From assembly GCA_964570895.1 (NCBI GenBank), contig CAZMZD010000002.1, positions 327,574 to 391,573 on the forward strand: DNA of 64,000 nucleotides. The letters run 5' to 3'. This DNA comes from RGIG1918 sp964570895 (GTDB lineage Bacteria > Cyanobacteriota > Vampirovibrionia > Gastranaerophilales > Gastranaerophilaceae). Made by a program: the position numbers and the translations under genes. Below, piece by piece: positions 55,921-64,000 of this stretch. Below the pieces are notes generated by a model. The model was given only the letters and a program-made list of their open reading frames with translations. It made no database searches and was not told where the DNA came from. The stretch's first letter is position 1. Each line of letters begins with the position of its first letter.

Positions 55921-57306
55921 ATGGCTACAATTCAAGACTCTCTTGCAGAATTTAAAAAACATAATTTCAAACTTGCGGAAAAAATAGCAATTGAAAACAT
56001 TAAAACAAACCCTCAAAATATGGCGCAAATTTTAGCTGCTATATTTAAAATTACGGGTCACTTAGATATTTTATCTGCGCCGGATGAAGTCAAACTCCCT
56101 GTCATTCAAGAGATTGCACCTTGGGAATATGGAGAAAAGAATTACGAAGGCGCAAAATTTTTCTATAACGAAATTTTGAAAATTGCCCCAAAAGATGATG
56201 TTGCACTTAATAACCTCGGGCTTATTTATGAAGATTTAAAAGATTATGAAAATGCGCAAAAAATGTATGAAAAATCGCTTGAGGCAAAGCCCACATATTG
56301 CGCGTTATATAACCTCGGTGTCATTTACAGAATGCATAAAAATATAGAAAAATCTCTCTATTATCTTGAACGAGCACTTGAATTAGAACCTCAAAACACT
56401 TATGCAAACTGCAGCCTCGGGATGACACACCTTACAAACAGAAATTTCTATGAAGGTAACAAATATTTTATAAAAAAACTAGAGCTTATGAACAATCTTG
56501 GGCTTCAAAACCCTTGGCGGGGCGAAGAGCGCAAAGATAGCACTCTTTTAATTTTCTGTGACGCTGGGCTTGGCGACGCAATTATGTTTTCAAGATATTT
56601 CGAAGAAACAAAAAAATATTTTAAAACGGTAAAAATCTGTGTCAGAAAAGCTTTGATAGATTTATTTAAAAGCAATTTTGAAGGTTTTGAATTTGTTTTA
56701 GATACAGACACTTTTCAATACGACTATTTTGTTTTAGCGTCTAGCGTGCCATATTATCTCAAAATTGATTTTGACCATGTGCCTTTGGCTTCGGGCTATA
56801 TGAAAGCGAATTATGGTTTGTATAAAGAATATAAAAAGGCTTATTTTGAAAATGACAATTTGAAAATAGGGATTGTTCCATACGCGGGCGATAAAGTTAG
56901 AAGAAACGCAAGAAACCGCTCGCTTACATACACGCATTTTGAATATTTCAAAAATATACCAAACAGCACCCTATATTCTTTTCAAAAACCTGATGATATT
57001 GATGAGAGCGTGCCTTCGTGGTGCCATAATTTAGGCGCAACATTTAAGGATTTCACCTGCACTGCTGCTGCTCTTAAGAACCTTGATTGCTTAATTTCAG
57101 CCGACACATCAGTTATTCATCTTGCAGGTGCTTTGGGCGTTAAGACATACGTTCTTTTGCCTTATGATTCCGATTGGCGCTGGTTTGATGCCAAAAACCC
57201 TAACGTTTGGTATGATTCGCTTGAGCTTTTTGTCCAACCTAATTTTTCAGATTGGAAAACTCCGATAGCTCAAATTGTTTCAAAAATTAGTGAAGATTTC
57301 AAATAA
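55921..57306 (+). CDS. TPR protein with glycosyltransferase-9-like C-terminus
   Basis: 461 residues. Three to four TPRs (about 75-190: LNNLGLIYEDLKDYENAQKMYEK, ALYNLGVIYRMHKNIEKSLYYLE, YANCSLGMTHLTNRNFYEGNK) lead to a domain with LIFCDAGLGDAIMFSRYF and CLISADTSVIHLAGALGVKTYVLLP, the landmarks of GT9-type ADP-heptose/LPS transferases and the related TPR-GT proteins. The sugar and acceptor are unknown; a role in surface glycan or protein glycosylation is plausible. It lies upstream of the radical SAM gene, 38 bp apart. Confidence 0.75.
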   Translation: MATIQDSLAEFKKHNFKLAEKIAIENIKTNPQNMAQILAAIFKITGHLDILSAPDEVKLPVIQEIAPWEYGEKNYEGAKFFYNEILKIAPKDDVALNNLGLIYEDLKDYENAQKMYEKSLEAKPTYCALYNLGVIYRMHKNIEKSLYYLERALELEPQNTYANCSLGMTHLTNRNFYEGNKYFIKKLELMNNLGLQNPWRGEERKDSTLLIFCDAGLGDAIMFSRYFEETKKYFKTVKICVRKALIDLFKSNFEGFEFVLDTDTFQYDYFVLASSVPYYLKIDFDHVPLASGYMKANYGLYKEYKKAYFENDNLKIGIVPYAGDKVRRNARNRSLTYTHFEYFKNIPNSTLYSFQKPDDIDESVPSWCHNLGATFKDFTCTAAALKNLDCLISADTSVIHLAGALGVKTYVLLPYDSDWRWFDAKNPNVWYDSLELFVQPNFSDWKTPIAQIVSKISEDFK

Positions 57307-57343
57307 CTTCGTCAAGATTTTTTTTCACAGGGTTTAATTTATT

Positions 57344-58666
57344 ATGCAAGTTGCAAAAATTTTACCCCAAGCTGTGTCATATACAGCGCACAATCTTCAA
57401 GCACGAAAAGCAATGTCTTTTTCAGGGCTTGATAAAGATAGTTTTTTGCGGCAAAATTTTGAGTACGATAAATATAAATGCGCTTTGGAAAAAGCAAAAA
57501 GCACTCCTTCTGTTGCTCTAAGGTATGCTTCGGGCAACTTGCTCGATAAGCTTGAAGGTCTACAATATGGGCTGAAAACTTTTGAAGATGTACCAATAAA
57601 AGAAATTTATCACATATTAAAAAGAGGCGGCTCGCTTGAGCTTGCGCTTATAAGGGGTTGCACAAACGGCTGCAAGCATTGTTATGTGGGCGCTATGCCT
57701 CCAATTAAAAATGATGACAAACACATTTCCAAAATGAGTTTTGAAAATTTCTTGCAATTCACAAATGATTTTGCACAAATGAAAGATAGGCTGAAATTTA
57801 GCTACCCTAATTCGTACGTCACCTTTTTTAGGGATTCCGACTGTAAGGACGTGCATTTAACGGATTCTTTGGGCGGGGAGCATTCATATCAAGAAATAGG
57901 CAATATATTTTACAATAAAACAGGGATAAGAAGCGTTTTTGATACCGCCGGTTGGAATATAGGGGATATTGCAACACAAAAAAGAATGGAAGAGCTTGTT
58001 GAATATTACGCTAATAACAACAAAATGAATGAAATTCATTCGATGAGCATTTCTTTAAATCCTTTCGGGAATTTAATGTCATACGCAAATGATTTAGCGC
58101 TGCAAGGAAAAGATGAAGAAAGCGCGAAAATTCGAGATAAATATGTGAAAAATATGGCGAATGCGTTTTTCACATTCACCCCGCTTGTTAAAAACAAAAA
58201 ATTCTCTGTAATTGGGCTTTCTCTTCCGTATAGCGCTGATAAACCACAAGAAAAAGGGTATAATGCAAATTCTTATTACATGCTTGTAAAAGATATTTTA
58301 AAAGAGCTTGAGAGAATGTACCTGTTTGATTTTAAAGGCGAACAGAGAATAATTAAAAAAAGAGGGCAAATTGAATCATATTTAGAAGAAATTAATTCTT
58401 TATGTTTGCCCCCAAAAACAAAAATTGGAAAAAGCGGGCACGACAACGATTTTTACTATAATCAAGAAAATCCAAGATACAATCACTCTGAAATCAAAAA
58501 AATGTTTAATGTGTTTATTGATACAAATGGCGAAGTATATTTAACTCGCATGACGGATTGCTATAAAACCCCAACGCAGCTTAATTTTGAAAACAAAGAA
58601 AAGCAAACTGCAACCGTCCGCCCAGAGCCAAAAGATATGATTGATATGGCGAAGTTTTATCCGTAA
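57344..58666 (+). CDS. Radical SAM protein with MSFSG motif
   Basis: 440 residues. The cluster-binding cysteines are C106-x3-C110-x2-C113 in RGCTNGCKHCYVGAMPP. The remaining domain has no subfamily landmark that I recognise. The N-terminal 35 residues include MSFSG (24-28), the shared element. AGGG lies about 10 nt upstream of ATG. Substrate unknown; neighbouring glycosyltransferase and hydrolase genes give no firm hint. Confidence 0.75.
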   Translation: MQVAKILPQAVSYTAHNLQARKAMSFSGLDKDSFLRQNFEYDKYKCALEKAKSTPSVALRYASGNLLDKLEGLQYGLKTFEDVPIKEIYHILKRGGSLELALIRGCTNGCKHCYVGAMPPIKNDDKHISKMSFENFLQFTNDFAQMKDRLKFSYPNSYVTFFRDSDCKDVHLTDSLGGEHSYQEIGNIFYNKTGIRSVFDTAGWNIGDIATQKRMEELVEYYANNNKMNEIHSMSISLNPFGNLMSYANDLALQGKDEESAKIRDKYVKNMANAFFTFTPLVKNKKFSVIGLSLPYSADKPQEKGYNANSYYMLVKDILKELERMYLFDFKGEQRIIKKRGQIESYLEEINSLCLPPKTKIGKSGHDNDFYYNQENPRYNHSEIKKMFNVFIDTNGEVYLTRMTDCYKTPTQLNFENKEKQTATVRPEPKDMIDMAKFYP

Positions 58667-58679
58667 TAAATTTCTTGTG

Positions 58680-58688
58680 TGCTATAAT
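58680..58688 (+). promoter_or_regulatory. Extended -10 promoter for the hydrolase gene
   Basis: TGCTATAAT: TATAAT at 58683-58688 with the TG of an extended -10, 20 bp before the ATG at 58708. It starts 14 bp past the previous stop. Confidence 0.6.
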
Positions 58689-58707
58689 TTCTATTAGCCG
58701 AGGAATT

Positions 58708-59457
58708 ATGCAAAAAAGTGTTCAAGAAAAATTTTTAATTACACCTGATGGGGTTAAGGTTGCAATAAACCATTACGAATGCGGAAATGAAAATGTTTTG
58801 ATTGTTGCCCCGGGGTGGTTTATGACAAAAGACAGCAAAGCATTTTTGGACATTAGCAATTCTTTTTGCGAACACATTGATGTTGTAACGCTAGATTTTA
58901 GAGGTCATGGCAGGAGTTCAGGTTTTTATACTTTTGCTGCAAAAGAAATGCAAGACATTGAAACAGTCATTGAATTTGCAAAATCTAAATATAAAAATAT
59001 TTATCTTATGGGGTTTTCTTTGGGTGGAATGATTTGCCTCAACTATGTTTCAAGCCATTCCGGAATACAGAAAGTGATTGCGGTTTCTCCCCCTTGCGAT
59101 TTTTCTAAAATTGAAAATCAGATGTGGAGAAAAGAAGCATGGCTTCCCACTTTTAAGAAAATGGAGCTTAAAAGGTGGTTTTCAATCCGCCCTTCAATTT
59201 TTCCGCACAAAAAAATAAAAACGATAGACATTATTCAAAATAATACGGCGGAAACTCTATATATTACAGGGAAATTTGACCCAACTGTTCATATTTGGCA
59301 CACAAAAGCGCTTTATGATAAATCAACTTGCAAAAAAGAGTTTAAATGTTTTGAGCTGGGCGAACATGCAGAAGATTTATTTTTGAGCTACAAGGAAGAA
59401 TTTATGCAAATTTGCGTAGATTGGCTTAGGCTAAGAGAAAAAATAAAATTGAAATAA
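58708..59457 (+). CDS. Alpha/beta hydrolase
   Basis: About 249 residues from ATG 58708, which follows the promoter above and has GAGGA close before it. The nucleophile elbow is G-F-S104-L-G-G, the oxyanion region is VAPGWFMTKDS and RGHGRSSG, and the acid and histidine are probably in GKFDPTVHIW and LGEHAED. Serine hydrolases of this type cleave esters or lipids; substrate unknown. No signal peptide. Confidence 0.8.
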   Translation: MQKSVQEKFLITPDGVKVAINHYECGNENVLIVAPGWFMTKDSKAFLDISNSFCEHIDVVTLDFRGHGRSSGFYTFAAKEMQDIETVIEFAKSKYKNIYLMGFSLGGMICLNYVSSHSGIQKVIAVSPPCDFSKIENQMWRKEAWLPTFKKMELKRWFSIRPSIFPHKKIKTIDIIQNNTAETLYITGKFDPTVHIWHTKALYDKSTCKKEFKCFELGEHAEDLFLSYKEEFMQICVDWLRLREKIKLK

Positions 59458-59520
59458 AATTTTACAAATAGGCGCAAAAAAACTTTGTTTGTGGTTTTAT
59501 ATATCTGTTATTAGATAAGT

Positions 59521-61086
59521 ATGAAAGAGAAGGTTCTCATGTTGGGTATTGTTACGCTTGCCTCATTACAAAATATGAATTATGCAATGTTGCAAAGGAA
59601 TTACACAGCAAGAGCACCACAACAAGTCGTAACACAGGATAGTACACGTAATTACACGCAAGTGTCACCGCTTGCATTTAGGGGAAACGCTATGAACATT
59701 AATTTATCTTCAGTACCTTACAAACAAGAGTTTATTATGCCAACGGCTAATAAAACTGAATTTAAAACATTTGACGAAGTAGTTGCAAAATATGAACCTG
59801 CAATGAAAAATGTCATCGAAAACTTTACAACAAGAGCAGGAAAACAAAAACAATTCTTAAATTGGGTTGGACTTCCTGCAGCGCAAATGAAAAAAGGCGA
59901 AAATGGCGTTAGTCATTTAGATCAAATTTATTCTCAAGCAGAAATTTTAAGAAAAAATGCAGATAACCAAAGACCGCTTGTTGTTCTTGGTATTGGCGGT
60001 TCAAAACACACTGCTGAATTTTTGCTTAATATGGCAAATGTTGAAAAAGGAAAAGTTATTTTCTATTCTGATATCGACCCTGTAAGCTACGAAAGCTTCA
60101 AGAAAGAACTCGGCGGAGATGTTAGAAACGCAAACTATTTAGTTGTTTCAAAATCAGGCACAACTTTCGAAACAAAAGATGGTTTCACGCGCGTTGAAAA
60201 TGAACTTGTCAAAAAATATATGGAAGAAGGCTATGACGAACAAATTGCAAAAAATATGGCAGAAAAACACTTTGCAATTTGCACAGACGCAAATGCTACA
60301 GATAAAAACTTAAGAGGTCAAATCGGTTCTCAAAACGGAATTGGAAACGGCTATATTAAAGAATTATTTATTCATGATGATGTAGGCGGAAGATACTCTA
60401 TGTTTGATGATTCAGGCATGTTTGCGCTTGCTTACGCCGGTGTTCCGCAAGAAACAACCGAAAGAATTTTAAAAGGCGCAATTTCTGCAAATGAAAAATC
60501 AACAAACCCTGAAAATGTTAAAAACAACGACGCAGCAAAAAGCGCAATCTTTAACGTATTTTCTCGTGCTAATGGCTACAACATGATTGGTCAACAATAT
60601 TATGGCAAAATCTTTGAAGGCGGCGGGGAAAATTGGGCAAAACAACTTTACCTTGAATCTTTAAAGGACTTTGATTACACGGTTGGTAAAGCGCCCGACA
60701 GTATGCACTATGCAACAGAAGGTCAATTCAGCCCAAATAACAGAGATAAATACAATACTGTTATGACGATTATGAATCAAGACATTTCTAAAAATTATAA
60801 GAGATATACAAACGCAATTGCTGCAACATACAGCGAAACAACGCCAACAAAACTTGAAATTATTGATGTTGAAGGCGATAAATTAAAACCTGAAGCAATT
60901 GGTGAATACATCCAAACAAAAATGCTTGAAACTGTTTATATGGGTATGTTAAGACGTGAAGTTGAGGCTGCCGGCTCAAATGCTAAAATTGAGCAACTTC
61001 CTGAAATTTTGCAACCATCAGTTGAAACATATAAAAATAAATTCAAAGCAGGAAGCGAATTTGAATTAACCCCAGGTGGAAACTAA
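59521..61086 (+). CDS. pgi: Glucose-6-phosphate isomerase-like protein with N-terminal LAFRG extension
   Basis: 521 residues. SIS/phosphoglucose isomerase landmarks: VLGIGGSKHTAEFL (sugar-phosphate loop), VVSKSGTTFETKDGF, HDDVGGRYSMFDDSGMF and the C-terminal QPSVETYKNKF whose Lys is the conserved catalytic-type lysine. The first 55 residues are an extension absent from classic PGI, with LAFRG at 51-55. The start is uncertain: ATG 59539 has AAGG 5 nt upstream and would drop six residues. It interconverts glucose 6-phosphate and fructose 6-phosphate (family role). A terminator follows 30 bp later. Confidence 0.8.
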   Translation: MKEKVLMLGIVTLASLQNMNYAMLQRNYTARAPQQVVTQDSTRNYTQVSPLAFRGNAMNINLSSVPYKQEFIMPTANKTEFKTFDEVVAKYEPAMKNVIENFTTRAGKQKQFLNWVGLPAAQMKKGENGVSHLDQIYSQAEILRKNADNQRPLVVLGIGGSKHTAEFLLNMANVEKGKVIFYSDIDPVSYESFKKELGGDVRNANYLVVSKSGTTFETKDGFTRVENELVKKYMEEGYDEQIAKNMAEKHFAICTDANATDKNLRGQIGSQNGIGNGYIKELFIHDDVGGRYSMFDDSGMFALAYAGVPQETTERILKGAISANEKSTNPENVKNNDAAKSAIFNVFSRANGYNMIGQQYYGKIFEGGGENWAKQLYLESLKDFDYTVGKAPDSMHYATEGQFSPNNRDKYNTVMTIMNQDISKNYKRYTNAIAATYSETTPTKLEIIDVEGDKLKPEAIGEYIQTKMLETVYMGMLRREVEAAGSNAKIEQLPEILQPSVETYKNKFKAGSEFELTPGGN

Positions 61087-61116
61087 GGTTGAGCGCAAAT
61101 TCAATAATATAAATTT

Positions 61117-61142
61117 AAAAGCCCCTAGAAATAGGGGCTTTT
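61117..61142. terminator. Bidirectional terminator between pgi and csoR
   Basis: AAAAGCCCCT-AGAAAT-AGGGGCTTTT, perfect stem with T run, between converging genes. Confidence 0.87.
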
Positions 61143-61165
61143 GCTATAATGTGCGATATAAAATT

Positions 61166-61441
61166 TTAATTTTGCGATTTGTTAAACAGTTCTTTAATTT
61201 CTGCTACTTTTTCTTTTGCTGTTTCTTTGTCTTTAAAAGAGTCTGCAATGCAGTGTTCTAAGTGGGTGGACAAAATGTTTTTTTCAACAGAAAGAATTGC
61301 GGAACGAACCGCCTTGAGCTGGTTTAAAATATCAAGACAATATCTTTTTTCGTCTATCATTTTTTTAATTCCCTCAAGTTGCCCGATGGCTCTATTAAGG
61401 CGAGGTATTTCGTTTTTGTGAGATGGGTGTTCGTGTTGCAT
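61166..61441 (-). CDS. csoR: CsoR/FrmR-family metal-responsive repressor
   Basis: 91 residues. The all-helical protein has the C35...H60-x3-C64 pattern (RYCLDILNQLKAVRSA, THLEHCIADS) of copper-sensing CsoR, where Cu(I) binding releases DNA. GAGG precedes the ATG. The palindrome TACCC-TAGAG-GGGTA at 61473-61487 lies in its own promoter, indicating autoregulation. No copper ATPase or chaperone gene is adjacent. FrmR/RcnR specificities are excluded by the Cys-His-Cys set, as far as sequence allows. Confidence 0.85.
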   Translation of the reverse strand: MQHEHPSHKNEIPRLNRAIGQLEGIKKMIDEKRYCLDILNQLKAVRSAILSVEKNILSTHLEHCIADSFKDKETAKEKVAEIKELFNKSQN

Positions 61442-61466
61442 ATTTAGCCTCGTTTTCTACTGCTTT

Positions 61467-61495
61467 ATTATATACCCTAGAGGGGTACAGGTCAA
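61467..61495 (-). promoter_or_regulatory. csoR promoter with operator in the -35/-10 spacer
   Basis: On the minus strand TTGACC (61490-61495) and TATAAT (61467-61472) are 17 bp apart, and the spacer holds the inverted TACCC/GGGTA. A repressor bound there would block RNA polymerase. Confidence 0.8.
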
Positions 61496-61531
61496 TTGAG
61501 CTATGGTTTTTGTGGAAATAAAAACATTCCA

Positions 61532-61740
61532 CAGGTCGGGGTTCTGCCCTGACAGCATAAAACACAAATCCAATTTTTCAAAATTTTTATCACAAAACAG
61601 CGGATTTTGTGTAGGGCGAAACGCGCGAAAGCAGGAGCGTTGGCAACGCCAAAAGCTCGACTGCGATTTCTGAGATAAAAATTTGAAAAATGGCAAGAGC
61701 AAAGCAAGAGCCGAGGTTTCTTTCTTTTTGTTTCGTTTTT
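61532..61740. repeat. Composite MITE-like element, copy 2
   Basis: Begins with a diverged REP (AGGTCGGGGTTCTGCCCTGA), then the same left arm AATCCAATTTTTCAAAATTT and right arm AGATAAAAATTTGAAAAATG in inverted orientation, ending AGCCGAGGTTTCTTTC as in copy 1. The middle part differs. Confidence 0.75.
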
Positions 61741-61890
61741 ACCAAAGGTATCACCTTATTTCTAACACTCGCAAACTCGCGTAAGAACTAAGGAGTTCTC
61801 TCTTTGCTCTGCGGCGCTTGAAGTGAAAAAGAGAGAACTCCTTGACTCTTTGCGAACACGTGAGCATTAGAGGCAAGGTGGTGCTTTAGC
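61741..61890. repeat. 150-bp imperfect inverted repeat
   Basis: The left arm 61741-61811 aligns without gaps to the reverse complement of 61821-61890, including GGAGTTCTCTCTTT on both sides, at about 70% identity by eye. It would form a very long stem. No ORF with an initiation site lies inside. Confidence 0.75.
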
Positions 61891-61933
61891 AAAAATGAAA
61901 GAGCAAAAAATAAACGCTATGTTGCATTAACTT

Positions 61934-61965
61934 GCAAGATCCTGAAATAAATTCAGGATGACTAC
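61934..61965. repeat. Dispersed palindrome of the GATCCTGAA...TTCAGGATG type
   Basis: AAGATCCTGAAATAAATTCA continues to GGATGAC: a short hairpin sequence of a type widely dispersed in bacterial genomes. A half copy (CAAGATCCTGAA) is at about 19960. The whole gap 61496-62078 contains only these repeats. Confidence 0.55.
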
Positions 61966-62078
61966 GTGCTAAAGACTCACTGTCTTGGATTATTACTTCG
62001 CACTCCGTAGTCACTCGCTTTATTTGTAAAGCAAATTCCCGTTCGTTTTTATGTGGGTTCTCACCAATCTTGCATAAT

Positions 62079-62113
62079 AAAAAGCCCTGCAACAGAAGTT
62101 ACAGAGCTTTTTA
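62079..62113 (-). terminator. tRNA-His terminator
   Basis: On the minus strand AAAAAGCTCTGTAAC pairs with GTTGCAGGGCTTTTT; it starts one base after the tRNA CCA end. Confidence 0.8.
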
Positions 62114-62190
62114 TGGGGCGGGTAGTGGGGGTCGAACCCACGCGTATCGGAACCACAATCCGAGGCCTTAACCACTTGGCGATACCCGCC
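62114..62190 (-). tRNA. tRNA-His (anticodon GTG), CCA encoded
   Basis: Minus-strand cloverleaf with the His-specific G-1 paired to C73: acceptor GGCGGGTA/TACCCGCC, D stem CGCC/AGGC-type, anticodon stem TCGGA/TCCGA with loop TTGTGGT, T arm GTGGG-TTCGACC-CCCAC. The three bases after C73 are CCA. Anticodon GTG reads CAC/CAU. Confidence 0.95.
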
Positions 62191-62220
62191 ATATATAATT
62201 TTCAATTCTTAAACTTTACG

Positions 62221-62517
62221 CTCGCTTTTTCAATCAGCGGTTCCGAAATCGGAACTTACATCTCTCGTGGCCGAGTAACCACCTTTGGCGATACCCGCCA
62301 TATCTATACACTTTTCAACTTTACGCTCGCTTTTTCAATCAGCGGTTCCGAAATCGGAACTTACATCTCTCGTGGCCGAGTAACCACTTTTGGCGATACC
62401 CGCCATATTCAATTTTAAATCTTACAAATCTTCGCTCGCTTTTTCAATCAGCGGTTCCGAAATCGGAACTTACATCTCTCGTGGCCGAGTAACCACTTTT
62501 GGCGATACCCGCCATAT
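62221..62517. repeat. Three 83-bp repeats ending in the tRNA-His 5' sequence
   Basis: Units at 62221-62303, 62326-62408 and 62435-62517 differ at a single visible base. Each starts CTCGCTTTTTCAATCAGCGG, contains a GTTCCGAAATCGGAAC palindrome, and ends GGCGATACCCGCCATAT, the start of tRNA-His and its leader. Spacers are 22-26 bp and AT-rich. Between 62518 and 62721 I see no gene or repeat. Confidence 0.92.
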
Positions 62518-62721
62518 GCAACTTCGTTCGCCCTTATCAAATGTCTATAAAAAGCGAACAAATCTAAGATATTTCAAACATGATAAAAAATCAAGAGTTC
62601 GCTTTTTTAGAGTAAAAATTTTTCTCTTTTGAAATTAAATCTAAGTTAATTTTTCTTGATTATCTCTATGTTTATGTCACAATAAAATTTATAGAAGTAT
62701 TATTTTAAAAAGGGAAAAATT

Positions 62722-64000
62722 ATGGCAAGACAAACACAACTCGATAAAGTCCGCAATATTGGTATTGCAGCTCACATCGACGCGGGTAAAACTACCACAA
62801 CAGAACGTATTTTGTTCTACACTGGTAAAACTCACAAAATCGGTGAAACTCATGACGGCGCAGCTGTTACCGACTTTATGGAACAAGAAAAAGAAAGAGG
62901 TATCACAATTCAATCTGCAGCGGTTACTGCTTATTGGAAAGGTCACCAAATCAACATAATCGACACCCCCGGCCACGTTGACTTCACAATCGAAGTTGAA
63001 CGTTCGCTCCGTGTATTAGACGGCGTTGTTGCTGTTTTCTGTGCAGTTGGTGGTGTTCAATCACAATCTGAAACAGTTTGGAGACAAGCAAACCGTTACG
63101 AAGTTCCTCGTATGGTATTTGTTAACAAAATGGACAGAACAGGTGCTGACTTCTACAGAGTTGTTGACCAAATTAAAAATAGATTGGGCGCAAATGCTCA
63201 CCCAATCACTCTTCCAATCGGTGCTGAAGATAATTTCAAAGGCTTAATTGACTTGTTTGACATGAAAGCTGAAATTTATACAAACGACCTTGGAACAGAT
63301 ATCAAAGTTGAAGATATTCCAGCTGATATGCAAGAAAAAGCTCAATCTTACAGAGATGCGCTTGTTGAAGCAATTGCCGAAACAGACGACGCTTTGATGG
63401 AAAAATATTTTGAAGACCCAAGTTCAATCACAGTTGCAGAACTTAAAGAAGGTTTGCGCAAAGCAGTTTGCAACAACTTAATCGTTCCTGTAACTTGCGG
63501 TACAGCATTTAAAAACAAAGGTGTTCAAATTCTTCTTGACTACATTGTTGAATTAATGCCATCTCCGCTTGATGTTAAAGCTATCGAAGGCGAACTTGAA
63601 GATGGTTCTAAAACAGTTAGAAAATCATCTGACGACGAACCATTCGCAGCTCTTGCATTCAAAGTTATGACAGACCCTTATGTTGGCCGTTTAACATTTA
63701 TGAGAGTTTACTCTGGTAAATTGACTTCAGGAAGCTATGTTATGAACACAGTTTCAGGCAAAAAAGAAAGAGTTTCTCGTTTAGTTCAAATGTATGCTGA
63801 CCAAAGAAACGAAATTCAAGAAATCTACGCTGGCGATATTTGCGCAGCAGTTGGTTTGAAAGATACTACAACAGGCGACACATTATGTGACGAAAAAGCT
63901 CCTGTTATCTTAGAAAAAATGACTTTCCCAACACCTGTTATCTCGGTTGCTATTGAACCAAAAACAAAAGCTGACCAAGATAAAATGGGTATTGCTCTTC
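62722..64000 (+). CDS. fusA: Elongation factor G (3' end outside window)
   Basis: 426 codons are visible. The GTPase motifs AHIDAGKT (17-24), GITI, DTPGH and NKMD are intact, followed by the EF-G G' insert, domain II and the start of domain III. EF-G drives tRNA-mRNA translocation. The start is ATG 62722 with AGGGA about 8 nt upstream. No rpsL/rpsG is found upstream, so fusA is outside the str operon here, separated from tRNA-His by repeats. Confidence 0.97.
   Translation, partial: MARQTQLDKVRNIGIAAHIDAGKTTTTERILFYTGKTHKIGETHDGAAVTDFMEQEKERGITIQSAAVTAYWKGHQINIIDTPGHVDFTIEVERSLRVLDGVVAVFCAVGGVQSQSETVWRQANRYEVPRMVFVNKMDRTGADFYRVVDQIKNRLGANAHPITLPIGAEDNFKGLIDLFDMKAEIYTNDLGTDIKVEDIPADMQEKAQSYRDALVEAIAETDDALMEKYFEDPSSITVAELKEGLRKAVCNNLIVPVTCGTAFKNKGVQILLDYIVELMPSPLDVKAIEGELEDGSKTVRKSSDDEPFAALAFKVMTDPYVGRLTFMRVYSGKLTSGSYVMNTVSGKKERVSRLVQMYADQRNEIQEIYAGDICAAVGLKDTTTGDTLCDEKAPVILEKMTFPTPVISVAIEPKTKADQDKMGIAL

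Noticed and set aside
61886..62092. 68-codon reverse ORF containing HPEFISGS-like residues
   Set aside because: This string is the translation of the dispersed GATCCTGAA...TTCAGGATG palindrome; the reading frame has no ribosome site and lies over repeats.
62221..62517. Possible CRISPR array (repeated units with spacers)
   Set aside because: The units are 83 bp with a tRNA-derived end, only three occur, the 22-26-bp spacers share sequence with each other, and no cas genes are nearby.
62053..62632. Overlapping ORFs across the tRNA-His repeats
   Set aside because: They are open only because the 83-bp units lack stops in one frame; they cross a tRNA gene and have no initiation site.

Overview
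The window is AT-rich bacterial DNA. It most resembles a gut-type non-photosynthetic cyanobacterial relative (Vampirovibrionia/Melainabacteria, order Gastranaerophilales). The lineage call is an inference from four things: a DUF561/Ycf23-type protein otherwise known mainly from cyanobacteria and plastids; an anaerobic class III ribonucleotide reductase with no oxygen-dependent enzyme in sight; tripartite RND efflux and an SBP_5 lipoprotein, which point to a diderm envelope; and several lineage-style proteins carrying an N-terminal Ser-Phe-x-Gly motif.

Layout. 0-4.4 kb: 3' part of a ComM-type gene, a 5'-nucleotidase-like protein, tRNA-Gln and an odd MuF-like/M23 fusion. 4.5-9 kb: a soluble FtsH-like M41 protease with a dead-looking AAA+ module, and a TMEM43-family membrane protein. 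9-13.9 kb is the accessory region: a RAYT transposase with its REP palindromes (one inside its own coding sequence), ~80-bp flanking repeats, a defence-like cassette (XRE regulator, EcoRI-type adenine methyltransferase, DUF262-HNH nuclease), and tRNA-Met with a duplicated 5' end. 13.9-32.4 kb is mostly housekeeping: prfA, rfbD-like, SBP_5, gyrB, pth, tsaD, gyrA, holB-holA, DUF561 and a DegP-like protease, interrupted by a repeat-rich gap at 19.6-20.2 kb. 32.4-41.3 kb: an RND-adaptor/permease/TolC operon, uvrC (short form) and a coiled-coil protein. 41.3-45.7 kb: two EF-hand paralogues, then an operon of a 41-aa peptide, a Q-rich protein, spmA and spmB, then acpS. 45.8-53.9 kb: glyQ, two APC permeases, a PepT-like peptidase and nrdDG under a cobalamin-riboswitch-like leader. 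54.1-61.4 kb: a Glu/Ala-repeat protein, a TPR-glycosyltransferase, a radical SAM protein, a hydrolase, a phosphoglucose isomerase and a CsoR-type repressor. 61.5-62.5 kb: a cluster of palindromic and composite repeats, tRNA-His, and three 83-bp repeats ending in the tRNA-His 5' sequence. fusA runs off the right edge.

Cross-cutting observations. Ten genes have a TANAAT hexamer exactly 6 or 7 nt upstream of ATG and no Shine-Dalgarno, which suggests leaderless transcripts. Six or seven otherwise unrelated proteins share an N-terminal [LMV]-[SA]-F-x-G element. Two of three tRNA genes have copies of their own 5' end plus leader upstream, joined to a palindrome-bearing element of similar architecture. 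The degenerate AAA-M41 protease, the tRNA-5'-end repeats and the methyltransferase/DUF262-HNH cassette are the strongest candidates for undescribed biology. Everything was read by eye; no database search or folding program was run.
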